Assembly (NCBI RefSeq): GCF_963678635.1
Contig: NC_087067.1
Location: forward strand, 52,444,233-52,508,232
Reading direction: 5' to 3'
Length of the DNA stretch: 64,000 nucleotides
From: Symsagittifera roscoffensis
Lineage: Eukaryota; Xenacoelomorpha; Acoela; Convolutidae
A model generated the notes under the pieces. It searched no databases. It saw nothing but the letters and a program-made list of their open reading frames with translations, and had not been told where the DNA came from. Numbering within the stretch: position 1 is the stretch's first letter; every line of letters begins with the position of its first letter. Below, piece after piece: positions 1 to 12,960 of the stretch. Both the position numbers and the translations under genes were made by a program.

Positions 1-779
1 GCAAATAAAAACAATTAAAAAAAGGAAAATGCTATGTTTTTATAGACTTGTAATTCAGACATTCATCTTCTTGTACCTTTTTTTAAAGTTTCTTTGAGCT
101 TTGCAGAATGCGTTGGAGATTTGGTTTTTTTAATTTTTAGCTTCAAAATTAATTGTGAATTTTCCATTTCGCCATTCCAGTAAAGCCCCAGAATTTTTCG
201 CTACTCGTTTGGAATCTTAAATTTTAGAAAACTCAAAAAACTTGGATACAGATTGAGTGAACTTGGCACATAAAATTTTTTAATGTATCATTCAGATATT
301 TCAAAATAAATAGGTATGTAGAATACTGTACGAAAAAAAAATCAAACAATTAAAAAACTACATAAAGAAAAATTTTTGATTGGAAACTTAGACTTGAAAA
401 AACAGTCCTTCAAATGGCACTTCATTTTTGATTGTATACGACCCCAATTGAAATATCTGCGGAAGGAAAACACGACTACATAGCAACTAAATCGAATCTA
501 TTCTAAACTCACACATTTGTATTGAAGGCACTACTCACTATTTGATGCAATTAATTTATTTTTTGGTTAAATACTGACAACTTTCTCCTCTCGCAGCTCT
601 AAGCCAGTCATCTTTTCTTCTTTCACTCAGTCTTTTCCATTATTTCAACTTTCAGGACAAAAAAAGTTTTCCGTGCAGAAGCAGAATAATATCAAAACGT
701 ACTCGGTCAAGGTTTTACCAAAAATGATGACAATCAGATTGCTCAAGCCGTTATCTGTTTCTTTTTCTGCTCAGAAAGG

Positions 780-1172
780 ATGTTACAACTCAAGTGTAAG
801 ACATGGGAACAGATTTCAACGAGCGCTAATTACATTATTTTCACACCATCAAAAGTCAGCTTGGAACAAAAAGGGTTGATGTTGCAGTTTGCAGAACACA
901 TTGAGATGGACTATCCCATGTTTCCAGTTTCCAGATATTTGGCTCAATCCGTGAAAAAATTCTTGATTCCCTGGGAAAAAAAAAGATCTGTCGAAAATCC
1001 AATAACAATCGAAGAGGAAGGACTCCAGGGTGCGAACCACCAGATGAACCCAAGGCAGTTAAGTCAAGACCAGCTTTGCGCTCCACTGAGAACTTGCAAA
1101 CTTTTCGGAACCAAGCCGCTAGACAGCTCTTTGACTTGTAAAAAATTTTGTCTGCGGACTTGTTCATTGTAG
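780..1172 (+). CDS. Uncharacterised reading frame in tandem unit 1 (130 codons)
   Basis: This open frame includes the phrase FTPSKVSLEQKGLMLQFAEH followed by a YPMFP motif and a basic stretch (WEKKRSVE). It follows a plausible splice acceptor (TTTTTCTGCTCAG) near 775, so it may be an internal exon rather than a complete gene, and the apparent ATG need not be the start. The same words recur in unit 2 at about 3455-3640 with conservative changes (SLEQKWLMLQFAEH, NYPMFP). That is the main reason to think the frame was once translated. No family is recognised. It could also be part of a decayed mobile element. Confidence 0.35.
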   Translation: MLQLKCKTWEQISTSANYIIFTPSKVSLEQKGLMLQFAEHIEMDYPMFPVSRYLAQSVKKFLIPWEKKRSVENPITIEEEGLQGANHQMNPRQLSQDQLCAPLRTCKLFGTKPLDSSLTCKKFCLRTCSL

Positions 1173-2420
1173 TTTTTTTTTTCAACGATTTTTTTTTCAA
1201 ACGTTGAGAGCTAATAACAAAAAAAACACAGAGATTAAACTTTTCATCAGATTAAAACCAGATCCAAACTTTTCACCAGTTTCGCCAGATTAAAATTTTT
1301 CACGGAAAAAATTCTCAAAAATAGATGCACAAGGCTTGAAAAATTAATATGTTATTGCTTTTTGCATACAACAGATATTTGAAACCGTGATTTAAAAAAA
1401 TGACAACAATTTTGAAATATTGTTAGAAAATTTCAAAAACTATTTTTGCACACTTGATAAAAAATTTTACATTTTTTGAACTCAATATAGAAACATCATT
1501 GCAATTTTTACAACTTAAAAAATTTCATAATTTTAGCACACATCAGAAAAAATCAAAAAAAGTTTCGATTCTTGGTAAATTTTGATGATTATTTTCGTTT
1601 TTTTACAAAAAGATAACAAGCTTTTCTTGTACAGTTGTTATTTAAAATTAAATAATTTTTTCAAGAACGTCAGAACAACATTGTTTTAGGATATCGCTAA
1701 AAACTTTGCTTTTTTGCCATATCAAAACAAATTTTAAGTCGAAGTATATTTTTTGAAAAACCACGAGAAAAATTTGGATCTTACAAAAAATACAAGCTAT
1801 TTTGGATCAATTGTGCAAAAAAATCAGGACAATTTGTGTTTTGCTAAAAATTTTCAGAAAATATTTTGCATTCCTGTGAAAAATTTTGGAACATTTTTGA
1901 TTCCTGTAAAAACTTTTATTCAAGTTTTTGAACAAAAACTACATCATTTTAAAAAAAAACTTTCAGTCTTGCAAATCTATTTGAGATAAATTTTGAAAAC
2001 AATTAAGTCTGAGTTCCAAATCAAAACTTCCCAGGTGATTTTCCCAGCTAAAATAAACTTCATATAATCAAATTGATTGGGAGAATTTCCTGGTCCCAAA
2101 AACAATACGACGGAAAATTTTTTTGAACCTTGATTCAATTTATTTTAAAACATGATTCACGACAATTCAAAAATTACCAGCAAGTCTTTCTTGGTGAAAA
2201 AAGGAGAAAAGATATGAGCAGTACAGATTACTATCATACACAATGTTGAAAAAATTGGACTCATTCCTATATTGGAACCCTGTTCTGGCAAAGACTCAAC
2301 TATGGAGCAGGAACGTGCGAACTGTCATGCAATGTACGGCATAGCAACATACAGCATGAGAACGATGTGTATCACAATCTAGAAGTATAGTATGAACAAG
2401 GCACACTCTAGAAGTATAGT

Positions 2421-2582
2421 ATGAACAAGCCAGCCTATATTCAGAATAGGCCCTTCACTGCAAAGGAGAATAAAGTGTTGAAGCAAGTCAATTATTTTGT
2501 CAACTACACCTTGATTGAAATCAAAGAACTCGATCAAACCTTTGGAGACTTTATGTTCTTTGCGAACCGCAATGTTCAATGA
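2421..2582 (+). CDS. Short conserved reading frame in tandem unit 1 (53 aa)
   Basis: A clean frame from ATG at 2421 to TGA at 2580-2582 encodes a peptide starting MNKPAYIQNRPFTAKENKVL and ending near FMFFANRNVQ. Related sequence lies in unit 2 from 5112 (MDKPPYNQNRLFTAKENKVL), with its second half in another frame. Decayed versions occur near 6173 and 6435-6507. The first 30 residues are better conserved than the flanking DNA appears to be, which hints at past coding function. It may be the last exon of a longer gene. No domain is recognised and there is no signal peptide. Confidence 0.3.
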   Translation: MNKPAYIQNRPFTAKENKVLKQVNYFVNYTLIEIKELDQTFGDFMFFANRNVQ

Positions 2583-3454
2583 ATGTCAGAAGTGATGCTA
2601 TTATAGACTTGTTATTCAATTATTTATCTCCTTGAATCTCTTTTTAAAGTTTCTTTGAGCCGAGCACAATAAGTTTAAAATTTGTTGGTTTTTTGGTAAA
2701 TTTTATCTCTTAGCTTCAAAATAAATTGTAAATTTTCCATTTCGCCTTCCAAGTCAAGCCCCAAAAATTTTCGCTACCCGTTTTGGAACCTTAAACTTTA
2801 GCAAACTTGCAAAATTTGGATACAGATTCAAAACCTTCTCAAATTGAGTAAACTTTGCACAATGGAAGACCAAAATTTTCAAATATATCATACAGATATT
2901 TGAAAACAAATAGGTCTTGTAAAATAATGTACAAAAAAAACACTCAGAAAATTTTAAAAAGGAAAAAAGGAAAATTTTTGTGATTGGAAACAGGAAGTTG
3001 AAAAAACAGTCCTTCAAATGGCACTTTGTTTGTGATTGGATACAACCCCAAATACATAAATTTTACGAAAGTAAGCTGAAATCTGATTGAACACGACTAC
3101 ATAGCAACTAAAGCAAATCTAATCTAAACCCACGCAAACCCACACATACTGAAGGCACTACTCACTATACAATAAAATTAACTTATTTTTTGCTTAACTA
3201 GCGACAACTACCTCCTTTCTCAGCTCTAAGCCAGTCATCTTTTCTTTTTTCACTCAGACTTTTCCATTATGTCATCTTTCAGCACGAAAAAAAAATCCGT
3301 GTAGAAGCAGAATAACATCATAACAAACTGGACTAAGGTTTTACCAGAAATGCTGACAATCAACTTGCTAAAGACAGTATCTGTTTTTTTTTTGGCTCAA
3401 AAGTTGTTCCAATTCAAGTGTGACACATAGTCGAAATCAAGAGATTAGATTTTA

Positions 3455-3643
3455 ATGAGCGCTAATTGCATCAGTTTCACACCACACAAAATCAGCTTGG
3501 AACAAAAGTGGTTGATGTTGCAGTTTGCAGAACACATTGTGATGAACTATCCCATGTTTCCAGAATCCAAATTTGTGGTTCAACCCGTGAAAAGTTCCCC
3601 TTTCGCTGGGAAAAGGAAGAATCCGTCGAAGAATCCGTCTTAA
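3455..3643 (+). pseudogene. Unit-2 copy of the uncharacterised reading frame at 780-1172
   Basis: This is the second copy of the frame described at 780-1172. It keeps the SLEQKWLMLQFAEH and YPMFP words, then diverges and stops about 60 codons in, with further similarity continuing downstream in other frames. It lies 2.65 kb from the first copy, as expected for the tandem unit. It is probably not functional. Confidence 0.3.
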
Positions 3644-5111
3644 CAATCAAAGAGGGAGGATGGGAGATTCTCTGAGCCAAGGACTCCTGTGTGCGAACCA
3701 CCAGATAAACTGACGGCGGCTAAGCCAAGACCAGCTTTGCGCTCCACTGAATTTTTGCAAAATTTTGGGAACTGAGCTTCTAGACAGCTCTTTGAGTTGT
3801 AAGAGTTTGGGCTGCCGATTTGTTCTTTGTGGTATATTTTTTTTCAACTGTTTTTTTCGCAAATCTTGAGAGCTAAAAACAAAATAACAAAGAGCTAATT
3901 TAGCAGATCGAAAATTTTACAGAACGCTTTGAAAACGTGCACAACGCTTTGAAAACGTGATGAAAAAATTAAAAAACAATTTTGATATCTTGTGAGAAAA
4001 TGTCAAAACTGTTTCTGCAGACATGATTAAATTTTTTTTACATTTTTGAACACACGATAGAAACATCATTGCAATTTTTACAACTTATAAAATTTTTCAT
4101 TATTTTTAGCACACAAAAAAGTCTAAAAAAGTTTCGAATCTTAGTAAATTTTGAACTGATTTTAGTCGTATTTAAAAAAAGATAACAAGCTTTTCTTGTA
4201 CAGTTATTTTTTAAAATTTAGTAATTTTTTTGTTTTATTTTTGATCAAAAACCAAACCAATTTTTGCATGTATGTTGATAAAGAACGTCAGATAAAACCT
4301 TGTTTTGATATATCGATTTGCACTCGAAGTCATCAATTGTGGAAATTTCCAAGCAGACTTTAACATGTTTTTTTTACCAGAAAATTTTGCGTTTTTTGCC
4401 ATATCATAAAAAAACGAGTATCAGTCTTGGCATATTTGTTGAAAAACCACGAGAAAAAATTAGATCTTACAAAAAAGTTCCAGCAATTTTGGATCAATTG
4501 TTCAACAAATCCTAACAATTTATAATTTGCTAAAAATTTTCAAATAAAAATTTGCATACTTATGAAAAACTTTGGAACATTTTTGATTCCTGCAAAAAAT
4601 TTTATTCAAGTTTTTGAACAAATACTAAAATATATATTTTTTCTAATATAAAAAAAATTTGAACCTGTGATAAATTTTGCACACATTTAGCTCTGAGTTC
4701 TAAATCAAAACTTTCTCATGAATGATAAATTTCCAAACTGATATAAATTTGCTAATAATCAAATCGAATTGTGAGAATTTTCTGGTCCCAAAAACAAAAC
4801 AACGAAATTTTTTTTGAACCTTGACTTGAATTCTTTTAAGAAACGATTCACGACAATTCAAAAGTTACCAGCAAGTCTTTCTTGGTGAAAAAAGGAGAAA
4901 AAATATGAGCAAAACATATTACTATCTTTCCCAATGCTGAAAACCTTGGACTCGTTCTTAATTTGGAATCCTGTTCTGGCAAAGACTCAACTATGGAGCA
5001 GAAACGTGCGAACTGCCATGCGATGTACGGCATAGCAACATACAACATGAGAACGATGAGTATCACAATCTAGAAGTATAGCATGATCAAGGTACATTCT
5101 AGAAGTATAGT

Positions 5112-5336
5112 ATGGACAAGCCACCCTATAATCAGAATCGGCTCTTCACTGCAAAAGAGAATAAGGTGTTGAAGCAAGTCATCTACTTTGTCAACTATAC
5201 AAAGAACTCGATCAAATCTTGGGAAACTTCATGTTCTTTGAGATCCGCAATGGTCAATGAACGTATTAAGCGATGTTATTATGGACTTGTAATTCAAATT
5301 TGCTTATTCTTGAATATCTTGTTGAAATTTTTTTAA
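5112..5336 (+). pseudogene. Unit-2 copy of the short reading frame at 2421-2582
   Basis: It begins like the unit-1 peptide (MDKPPYNQNRLFTAKENKVL), then loses the shared frame after FVNYT because of a short deletion, giving an unrelated tail. Decayed copies from units 3-5 are visible near 6173 and 6435-6507. Confidence 0.3.
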
Positions 5337-6899
5337 GCTGAGCAATATGCTTTAGAACTAAGATTTTTCAGGATATCCTATTTGATAGCTTCAAAATGAA
5401 TTGGGAGTTTTCCATTCCGCTTTACAACAAAATTTTGCGTTTTTTGCCATATCATAAAAAAAAGAATATCGGTTTTAGCATATTTGTTGAAAAACTACGA
5501 GAAAAACTTGGATCTTACAAAAAAATCTCATCAATTTTGGATCAATTGTTCAAAAAACCAAAACAATTTATAATTTGCTAAAAACGTTCAAATAAAATTG
5601 CATAGCTGGAACAAACTTGATTCAATTTTGGAACAAACGTTAGAACAATTTTGATTCCTTCTAAACATTTTTCAAGTTTTGAACAAATACTAGTATATTA
5701 AAAAAAAAATTGAAAGAGATTGGAACCTGAGATAAATTTTGCACACATTTAGTTTGATTTCCGAATCAAAATTTTCTCATGAATGATAAATTTCTAAATT
5801 GAATTAAGTTTGCTAATAATCAAATCGAAATCAAAGAAATTCCCGGTCCCAGAAACAATACAATGGAAATTTTTTTTTAACCTTGATTCAAATTCTTTTA
5901 AAAAATGATTCACGACAATTCGAAAATTACCAGCAAATCTTCTTGGTGAAAAAAGGAGAAAAGATATGAGCAAAACAGATTACTATCATTCACAATGCTG
6001 AAAAGCTTGAACTCGTTCCTATATTGGACCCTATTCTGGCAAAGACTCATTTATGGAACAGGAACGTGCGAACTGCCATGCGGTGTACGGCATAGCAACA
6101 TACAACATGAGAACGATGTGTATCACAATCTAGAAGTATAGTATGAACAAGGCACAATCTAGAAGTATAGTATGAACAAGCCACCCTATATTCAGAATCG
6201 GCTCTTCACTGCAAGAGAATAAAGTCTTGAAGCAAGTCAACTATTTTGTCAACTATACTTTGAAGGAGGGAAACTTTAGGTTCTCTGAGAACCGCAATGT
6301 TCAAGAAACGGGTTGAGCGATGTTAATATAGACTTGTAGTTCAAATTTTCATTTTTTTGAATCTCTTTTTGAAATTTCTTTGAGCTGAGCAATATGAGTT
6401 AAAATTTTGATTTTTCGGGACATCCTATTTAATAGCTTCAACGAATTCAAAGAAGTTGATCAAATCTTGGGAGATTTTATGTTCTTTGAGAACCGCAATG
6501 TTCAATGAATGTATTAAGCTATGTTATTGAAGACTTGTAATTCAAATAGTCATCTTCTTGAACCTTTTTTCAAAAATTTCTTTGAGCTGAGCAGAATGAG
6601 TAGCAAAATTTGGTTTTTCGTGAAAACTTATTTCATAGCTTTAAAAGAAATTGTGAACTTTCCATTTCGCCTTGCAAGTAAAACCCTAGAATTTTTCGCA
6701 AACCGTTTTGGAATCTCAAACTTTATCAAAATTGCCACATTTGGATACAGAGCCAACACTTTCTCAAAATGAGTAAATTTTGCACAATGGAAGACATTAA
6801 TTTTATAGTTGTCCTGCAGATAATTGAAAACAAAAGGTCTTATAAATTAGTGTACGAAAAAAAACATCCTAAAATTTAATCAAAATGTTCAGGTAGAAT

Positions 6900-7050
6900 T
6901 TGAGGAGATTGATAAACTGGTAGATTTATCACCTCGGTTTTGTCTTTTGTAGAGTTTTTCACAAAAATTTGTATCATTACTGACGAATACACTGTAGAAA
7001 ACCATTAGTCAGAAATTGAGTAAAAAATGTACTTTTTAGTACCTTCATCG
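6900..7050. other. Spacer between the tandem array and the virus-like fossil
   Basis: AT-rich sequence in which I see no gene or repeat. Confidence 0.5.
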
Positions 7051-7052
7051 TT

Positions 7053-7420
7053 TTGAACCCGTTCATATTGTTTCATTCCTTAAATGTTTTGAACTTTTAT
7101 TGCTCTGGATTTTTTGTTTTGAATCCGTTCATAAAATTGATAAAAATCCACCGAACATTTCCATATGGTGGTCTAATTGGATACGCAAATTCGTGCTTGG
7201 TTGATTTTTTGCGAATCCAAAAATCTATAAATATCATGCAATTCTACATGATGCTCCTGGATTTTGTGAATTTTTCTGAGCATAAGGGTTTTTGTGATTG
7301 TTATCTTGCACCTAGATTTCCCAGTTTGTGTTGTCTTCGTCACGTGATTGGACTGCTTTTCTGTTTTTGTGTTCAAAATTTTGACTCAGCAAAATATGCA
7401 TCCTATAGCTTCAGATAAAA
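7053..7420 (+). mobile_element. Left block of the fossil element, copy 1, unknown protein
   Basis: This block carries the words YGGLIGYANSCLVDF and INIMQFYMMLLDFVNFSEHK and recurs at 13060-13320 with YGGLIEYG and MNIMQFYMMFLDFVNSSEHK. The opposite strand is also partly open here, so the coding strand is uncertain. The block always precedes the VKEL-motif block, which ties it to the fossil element. Confidence 0.4.
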
Positions 7421-7429
7421 TAATTAACC

Positions 7430-7560
7430 TCATATGTTTGACTGAGTTTTTGAAAATGGACAATTTGTGGGATATTCCCAAAAAATTCGAAGCAACTTTC
7501 CAATCTGCTTGGTAGACGATGAATTTTCATAGAACCATTGTTTAAGAAAGTTATAAACAG
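7430..7560 (+). mobile_element. VKEL-motif protein remnant, copy 1 (fossil)
   Basis: This decayed copy of the block is better preserved at 13345-13500. It keeps words equivalent to ENGQFVGYSQK and an aromatic-rich stretch. From memory of the family, proteins with an acidic IVDIEC-type start, VKELGVF and GYSF words accompany capsid genes in many animal Polinton-like elements. The assignment rests on that pattern only. Confidence 0.4.
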
Positions 7561-8199
7561 TATAATGAGCCCAAAAATATTCAAAAAACTAAAAGTTTTA
7601 GAAACGGTGTTTTCTTTGAAAAGAGTATGATAGAAATTTTCAAAAAGTGCAGAACAAAATATTCAAAAAAATGGTTGAATTTTTACTAGCTAACCATTTT
7701 GCTATGCAAAAATTTCTCAATGTGCGGGAAAAAAAAGATTTGCTTACGATACTTGGTCTCAATAATTTTGAACAAGTTGTAAATCATTTCAATTTTTTTG
7801 TATTATAATTGGTTTCAAAAATTTGAAAATTAATCATCATCAATTTTTTCAGTCTAAAATGAGAATGAATGATGACTGAGACAAGCAATTAATATTGAAA
7901 ACTTTTTTTTGACTTAGAGAATCATGGTCAAAAATTATGTAAGAATTTTCAACGTATGTGTAATTGAATTCTTTTAGCTGTTCCGTGTCATAAAGTTAAT
8001 ACTACCATGTGCAATCGTTCGTTCGCATAGTATTATCCACTACATGTGAAGAAACAACAGTCTGGGCAGCAGTTTTATCAAGTACAATCGGTCATATTTT
8101 ACTTCTCCAATGCCATTAATCAAATCTTATCTAACGAAAAAAAGAGTATTCGTTTCGCAAAGTGGAATCTGTAAAATCACATCTATTTTTTGATTGGCT

Positions 8200-8880
8200 T
8201 TAAAATAAACCATTCGAACCCAAAAGAGTCAAAAATTTATTTCAACAATGTTATCAAACTTTTTATGGGCAAGAAGCTGAATTTAACTGACTGAAAACCT
8301 TCAGAAAATGGGAGCAAAATTTTGTTAATAAATTAAGACTTATTTGAAGAAAATTCAAGTTCTGAAGTTCAACTAGTAAAAATTGTTATATCTGGAAGAC
8401 ACAAGGGACTGATTTTATCTTATATAAATTTTATGCATATCTCATTTCAAAAAGGCCAATTGAGATTAGAAATAGAATTTTTTAAATAATTAAAGTACAC
8501 ACATAGTCTCGTTCAAATCACCAAAACGGGTTTTAAGAATCAGTACGTTAAATCAACAGTTACGTCTCGGATCTCAATCAAAAGAGTGTTATGTAGATGC
8601 AACATCTATTCTTAATGGTCAGAAACTCCAAAAACTGTTGATTCGCTAATGTATTGCACAATAAGTGGTTCAACCCCAACCAAACTTGTTGTACCAGTAG
8701 GAACAGAGATAAAATTTTTGGACGCTGAGCAAATAAGACGTCCCTATACTCCTATTATTTCAAACATTTTCCCACAAATTTCATTAATAATTCATCCTTC
8801 GTTGCCCAAAACGAGTGTCTTATGATTTTGCTACGAGGAAAGCTACAGAATCTTTAATCACTCTAATTTCTCCATTTGTC
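8200..8880 (+). mobile_element. FtsK/A32-like DNA-packaging ATPase remnant (fossil)
   Basis: Pieces on the plus strand read KIVISGRHKGLILSYINF, then PKTVDSLMYCTISGSTPTKL, then FLDAEQIRRPYTP. In animal Polinton/adintovirus-like packaging ATPases the sensor-like SGRHKGL...YIKHNLFHQ region is followed by a conserved tail with TDDRLRYCTNSGSIPSKFY and LDDEHTKSLYSP. The order and spacing here match. The upstream P-loop part was not identified. The ATPase pumps the element's DNA into capsids in intact relatives; here it is a broken fossil. Confidence 0.65.
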
Positions 8881-8927
8881 ACTAAAAGATTGAAATATGA
8901 ATCTGTTCGTTTTAAATCTAAGGTTAG

Positions 8928-9347
8928 TTGATGAAACGCAAATTCAGCTCTCAAAAAAAAGACTTAAAAGCAGGAAAAAGAGGATGTTGTACCAAAAGAT
9001 TTGCAACGAAAGGTTGCACCGTAAGATTTGCAACTGTAAATCCAAAATTGGAAATGAGTTATAAAAAGCATCTTATTGATTTAGTTTTGATTTCTCCTAG
9101 TTCCAATTTGAATCAGACCGGGCATATCATTTTAGATAATCAGAAAAACTCTCGTTGTGTCCGTAGGAATTACACGAATTTTCTCTTTTTCCGCAAGTTT
9201 TCGAATAATCCATTTTGGGTAAAACTTCATGAGAAAATATTTTCAAAACTCAGCTACATTTCTCATTTCCTTTGGACATGCAAGATAACGTGGAAAAGGT
9301 TTTGGTGCTCTTGCTCAAAGTTTTGGGCGAGTTGCAAACCTTGGTAA
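8928..9347 (+). mobile_element. Basic reading frame after the ATPase remnant (fossil)
   Basis: A 139-codon frame starts with a Lys/Arg-rich segment (KRKFSSQKKDLKAGKRGCC) directly after the ATPase tail. Related elements often carry a short basic capsid-associated protein in this position, but I do not recognise specific homology. The 3' part overlaps the start of the right-hand block. It is treated as part of the fossil. Confidence 0.3.
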
Positions 9348-10740
9348 CAAAAAATCATATAGTCTCAGCTGCAAAAAAAATGGAATTTTTTAAAATTGCA
9401 GCTTCAGATTTTGATGAAGTTGGTAGTTGACACAAAAAACTCAAAACGTTTGCAAAAGATGTACAAACGAAACAATTCTGAAACTATTTGGAGGTGAAGA
9501 AAATGCAAGCGTAAAATTAGTAGAACCAGATCCAATTCTAGAAAAATAATTCCAAAAAAATTTGCTCTCGCAAAGACATTTTTGACAAAATAATTAGAAC
9601 CAAGTAACCATTTTTGGTACGGAGCTTTTTATAATTTCTTTTTTTAGGAGGTTTTTGTTAACCAATTCATCTTTCACTCAAGAAGTGTTTCCGAGTACTT
9701 TTCCGAGAAGATAAAAGCAAAATTTAATTTGAATTTGAGAGGGACCGTAATCTCTATTTGAAAACGCGTGTTACCCATCTTAGCTTAGGGCTTCAATTAA
9801 CCAAAGAAAATTTTGTTTGACGCTTTTAACAGAAAAAGTGCTGAACATGAAGCAAAATCAGATGACGACTCAGACGAAGAACCAGAACCTTAAGTAACTA
9901 ATGTCAACACAAAAACCCTCTACTCTCTCAATTCAATAGTTTGTTTAACATTGGTTTTTTAAACAAGGATTTACAACGGCTAAAAACTACATCCTCATAA
10001 AGCACAAAAAGAGAAGGAATTGAAATCATTGGCATTGAGTAATAAAGGAAAATTTGCTTGTCAGATACAGTTTTGAAGAATTTCCTGATGAATTTGATAT
10101 GCATCCGTTCACTGATAGAGCCAATTCATCAAGAGCACGGATAAATGTTTCACTCTATGGGAGGCTCGCCATTGATTTGTTTATTTATGAACAATTTTTA
10201 CAACCAAAACCATAGTTCAAAATAAACTAATTCGAGCTAGACCTAAATTTTACTTACTGTCTTATAATCCAAATGATAGTCAGAAACTTAACGGTTCTTC
10301 GCTGTTCAGTAGAAGAGTTGTAGTAGTGAACCTAGTCCTCAATATTTACAACGGATTATTGAAAGGTTACTTTGAAACTATAGCAGGAATCTTAATCATT
10401 CTATCTTGTCAAAACCAATATGAAAAGGAAAATTTTTTCGATAATGCTCCAATACGAAGAATGGCAGTTGCGAGGAGAACAAACTCAGCTGCAGCTACAT
10501 CTTTTCATGAAAACCCTTCAACTATCAACGATTTGCTTTGAGAGAGCTTAGATTTATTCGGGAGGAGGAGCAATTGTTTCAATAGATATGCCTTGTCCTT
10601 TTCGCCCATAAGTTACAACAATGAAAGCAATGCAGCTTAATGAAGATTAACCAGCTATTCTAACGGACGTTTTCAAGCTATTCATATTTTGGTTTCTCAC
10701 TTGACTTCAAGATGCAGCTGAACAGATACAATACCCAGAG
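9280..10740 (+). mobile_element. Right block copy 1 with minor capsid remnant (fossil)
   Basis: This block contains a region matching EVLxALxQSLG...LVTKNYIV, an acidic stretch (SDDDSDEEPEP near 9860), and a capsid-like part with SLYGRLAIDLF near 10150 and FETIAGILIILSCQNQ near 10370, followed by AVARRTNSAAATSFHENP. In F54H12.2-type minor capsid (penton) proteins the corresponding words are LIGRLHxDLFxQDRLLPNG, then IRLIRSKD, then a P-x-R-I segment followed by FxxNPFNF. This copy is the most diverged of the three and is broken. Confidence 0.6.
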
Positions 10741-10749
10741 CTAAGACGA

Positions 10750-12960
10750 CGAAAAATTTGATGAGGTTTTGGTGCTCTTGCTCAAAGGTCTTGGGTTGGG
10801 AGAACAGCAACCCTTGGTAACAAAAAATTATATAGTCCCGGCTGCAAAAAAAGGATTTTTTTTTTAATTGCAGCTTTAGAGTTTGGTGAAGTTGGTAGTG
10901 GACGAAAAAAACTCAAAACATTTGCGAAAGATGTACAAACAAAACAGTTCTGATACAATTGGGGGGTGAGGAAATCGCAAGCGTGAAATTAGTAAAACCA
11001 GATGCAATTCTAGAAATTTAGGTACAAAAACGTTTGCTCTCGCAAAGACATTTCGACAATATAACTAAATAAAAGTAACCGTTTTTGGTACCTAGTTTTT
11101 TATAAATTAAATTTTTAGAGATTTTTGTGAACAATTTTATCATCATTCACACAAAAAGTGTTTCCCAGTACTTTTCTAGACGAAAACATAATTGAGTTTG
11201 AATTTGAGAGGGACCGTTATCTCTATTTGAATGCGCATGTTACCCATTAGGCTTAAAGCTTCAATTATTCAAAGAAATTTTTGTCTGACGCTTTTAACAG
11301 AAAAAATACTGAACATGAAGCAAATTCAGACGAAGACTCAGACGAAGACCCAGAACCTTACCTAACTAATGTCAACACAACAACCTTCTACATTCTCTAT
11401 TCTCAGACTTTGAAGTTTTTTTTACAATGACATACAAAAACGGAAAAACACGAAAAAGAAGGAAATAAACTCGTCGGCAATGAGTAAAAAAGGAATACTT
11501 GCTTGTCATGGATACAGTTTTGAAGAGTTTCCGATGAATTTATTATGCATCCGTTCACTGATAGAGCAAAACCCTTAGGAACAGGAATAATTTTTTCACT
11601 CTATGGGAGGCTCGCCATTGATTTGCTTACTTACTTATGAACAATTTTTACTACCAAGTACTGAAATTTAAATTAGACTAATTCGAGCTAGACCTAAATG
11701 TTTCATACTGTAGATTCTTAACGGTTTTTCGCTGTTCAGTAGAAGAGTTGTAGTAGTGAACCTAGTCATCAATAATCGCAATGGAACATTGAAAGATAAC
11801 ATATTCCCTATGACTACTTTGAAACTATAGCAGGAACCTTAATCATTCAATCTTGTCAAAACCAAAATCAAAAGAAGTTTTTTTTTGATAATGTTCCAAG
11901 AAGAAGAATAGCAGTTGCAAGGAGAACAAACTCAGCTGCAGCTTGATCTTTTCATGAAAACCCTTCAACTATCAACGATTTGCTTTGAGAGAGCTTAGAT
12001 TTATTCGGGACGGAGAAGCAATTGTTTCAATAGACATGAATTCTCCTTGTCGCGCTTAAGTTAAAACAAGGAAAGCAATGCAGCTCAATGAAGATTAACC
12101 AGCTCTTCAAAGGGACGATTTTCGAGCTATTCATATTTTGGTCTCTCACTTGACTTCAATACAAGATGCAGTTGAACAGATACATTACCCAGAGCTAAGA
12201 CAACAAGAGTTAAGATAAGAAATGTTTTTCCAACAACTTCCCTCGGAGAAAGTAGCGGAGTCATATTTTTTGGAGAAAGACTATCAAGTGTTCAAAATGC
12301 CAAGTTCGGAACATTCCTGGAAACGTTTCTTTTTTTGAACTTTCATGTTTTCATAAAACTCCTGTGATTTTTTCTTGGAATTTGACATCTTTTTTGTTTG
12401 TCTCTGTACTATCTACTTTAAATTCAATAATCCCAATTCTCAAAAAAAAAACTAAGTGAGTGAATGCTGCATAATTAAAAAACCGAGCAATTTCTACAGC
12501 CTAGACTGAAAAGCAGTGTTCAATACATTCAATACTTTGTTCAGTACATTAGTTTTATGTGTTAGATTTCGTTGATTCAATATCTAAATACATGTAAGCC
12601 ATCTGTTTTTTATCCTTTGTCCTAAATGTCACACGAAGCAGATCTTACTTTCTCAACTTACTTCTTTCTAGCAACACGCATTGGCGAAGGCTTCCCAGAA
12701 AACTACATAATTTGATAATTTATGTGGGTTTTAAGCAAAATATTCCGCATTTCTGGTTTTTAATTTCTACCACAGAAACTTAAACAAAATTCATGATGAG
12801 CATGTTTTGAATTTAATTTTATGTAAGTTTGTACTTTTTGCTTGTAAGCGTTAATTGTTGCCGTAATTTTATTACGCGGTGCAGTGATTTAAATACTTTT
12901 TGTAAATTAATTTTTTTCTCAAATAAATGATTTTTTTCTCGAAGTTTCAACAGGTTTCAG
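10750..12960 (+). mobile_element. Right block copy 2 with minor capsid remnant (fossil)
   Basis: This is a second copy of the block at 9280-10740, closely matching the third copy at 13910-16150 over more than 2 kb, including non-coding DNA after the capsid remnant (for example the CAGCCTAGACTGAAAAGCAG region near 12500). It is broken in many places. The long near-identity shared with copy 3 outside coding DNA shows that this was a segmental duplication, not independent transposition. Confidence 0.6.

Larger units (their letters stand above)
1..6900. repeat. Tandem array of a ~2.6-kb unit, five copies, later ones shortened
   Basis: A recurring landmark (TATAGACTTGTAATTCA and variants, followed by a stretch around TTTCTTTGAGCTGAGCA) starts near 41, 2602, 5280, 6327 and 6528. 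The first two units are about 2.56 and 2.68 kb. The third is about 1.05 kb and lacks the middle, the fourth is about 0.2 kb, and the fifth fades near 6.9 kb. Units 1 and 2 share the same order of blocks, including two short reading frames. The copies look roughly 80-90% similar by eye, so the array is not recent. I do not recognise the family. The coding-like blocks suggest an amplified piece of a gene or element rather than simple satellite. Confidence 0.8.
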
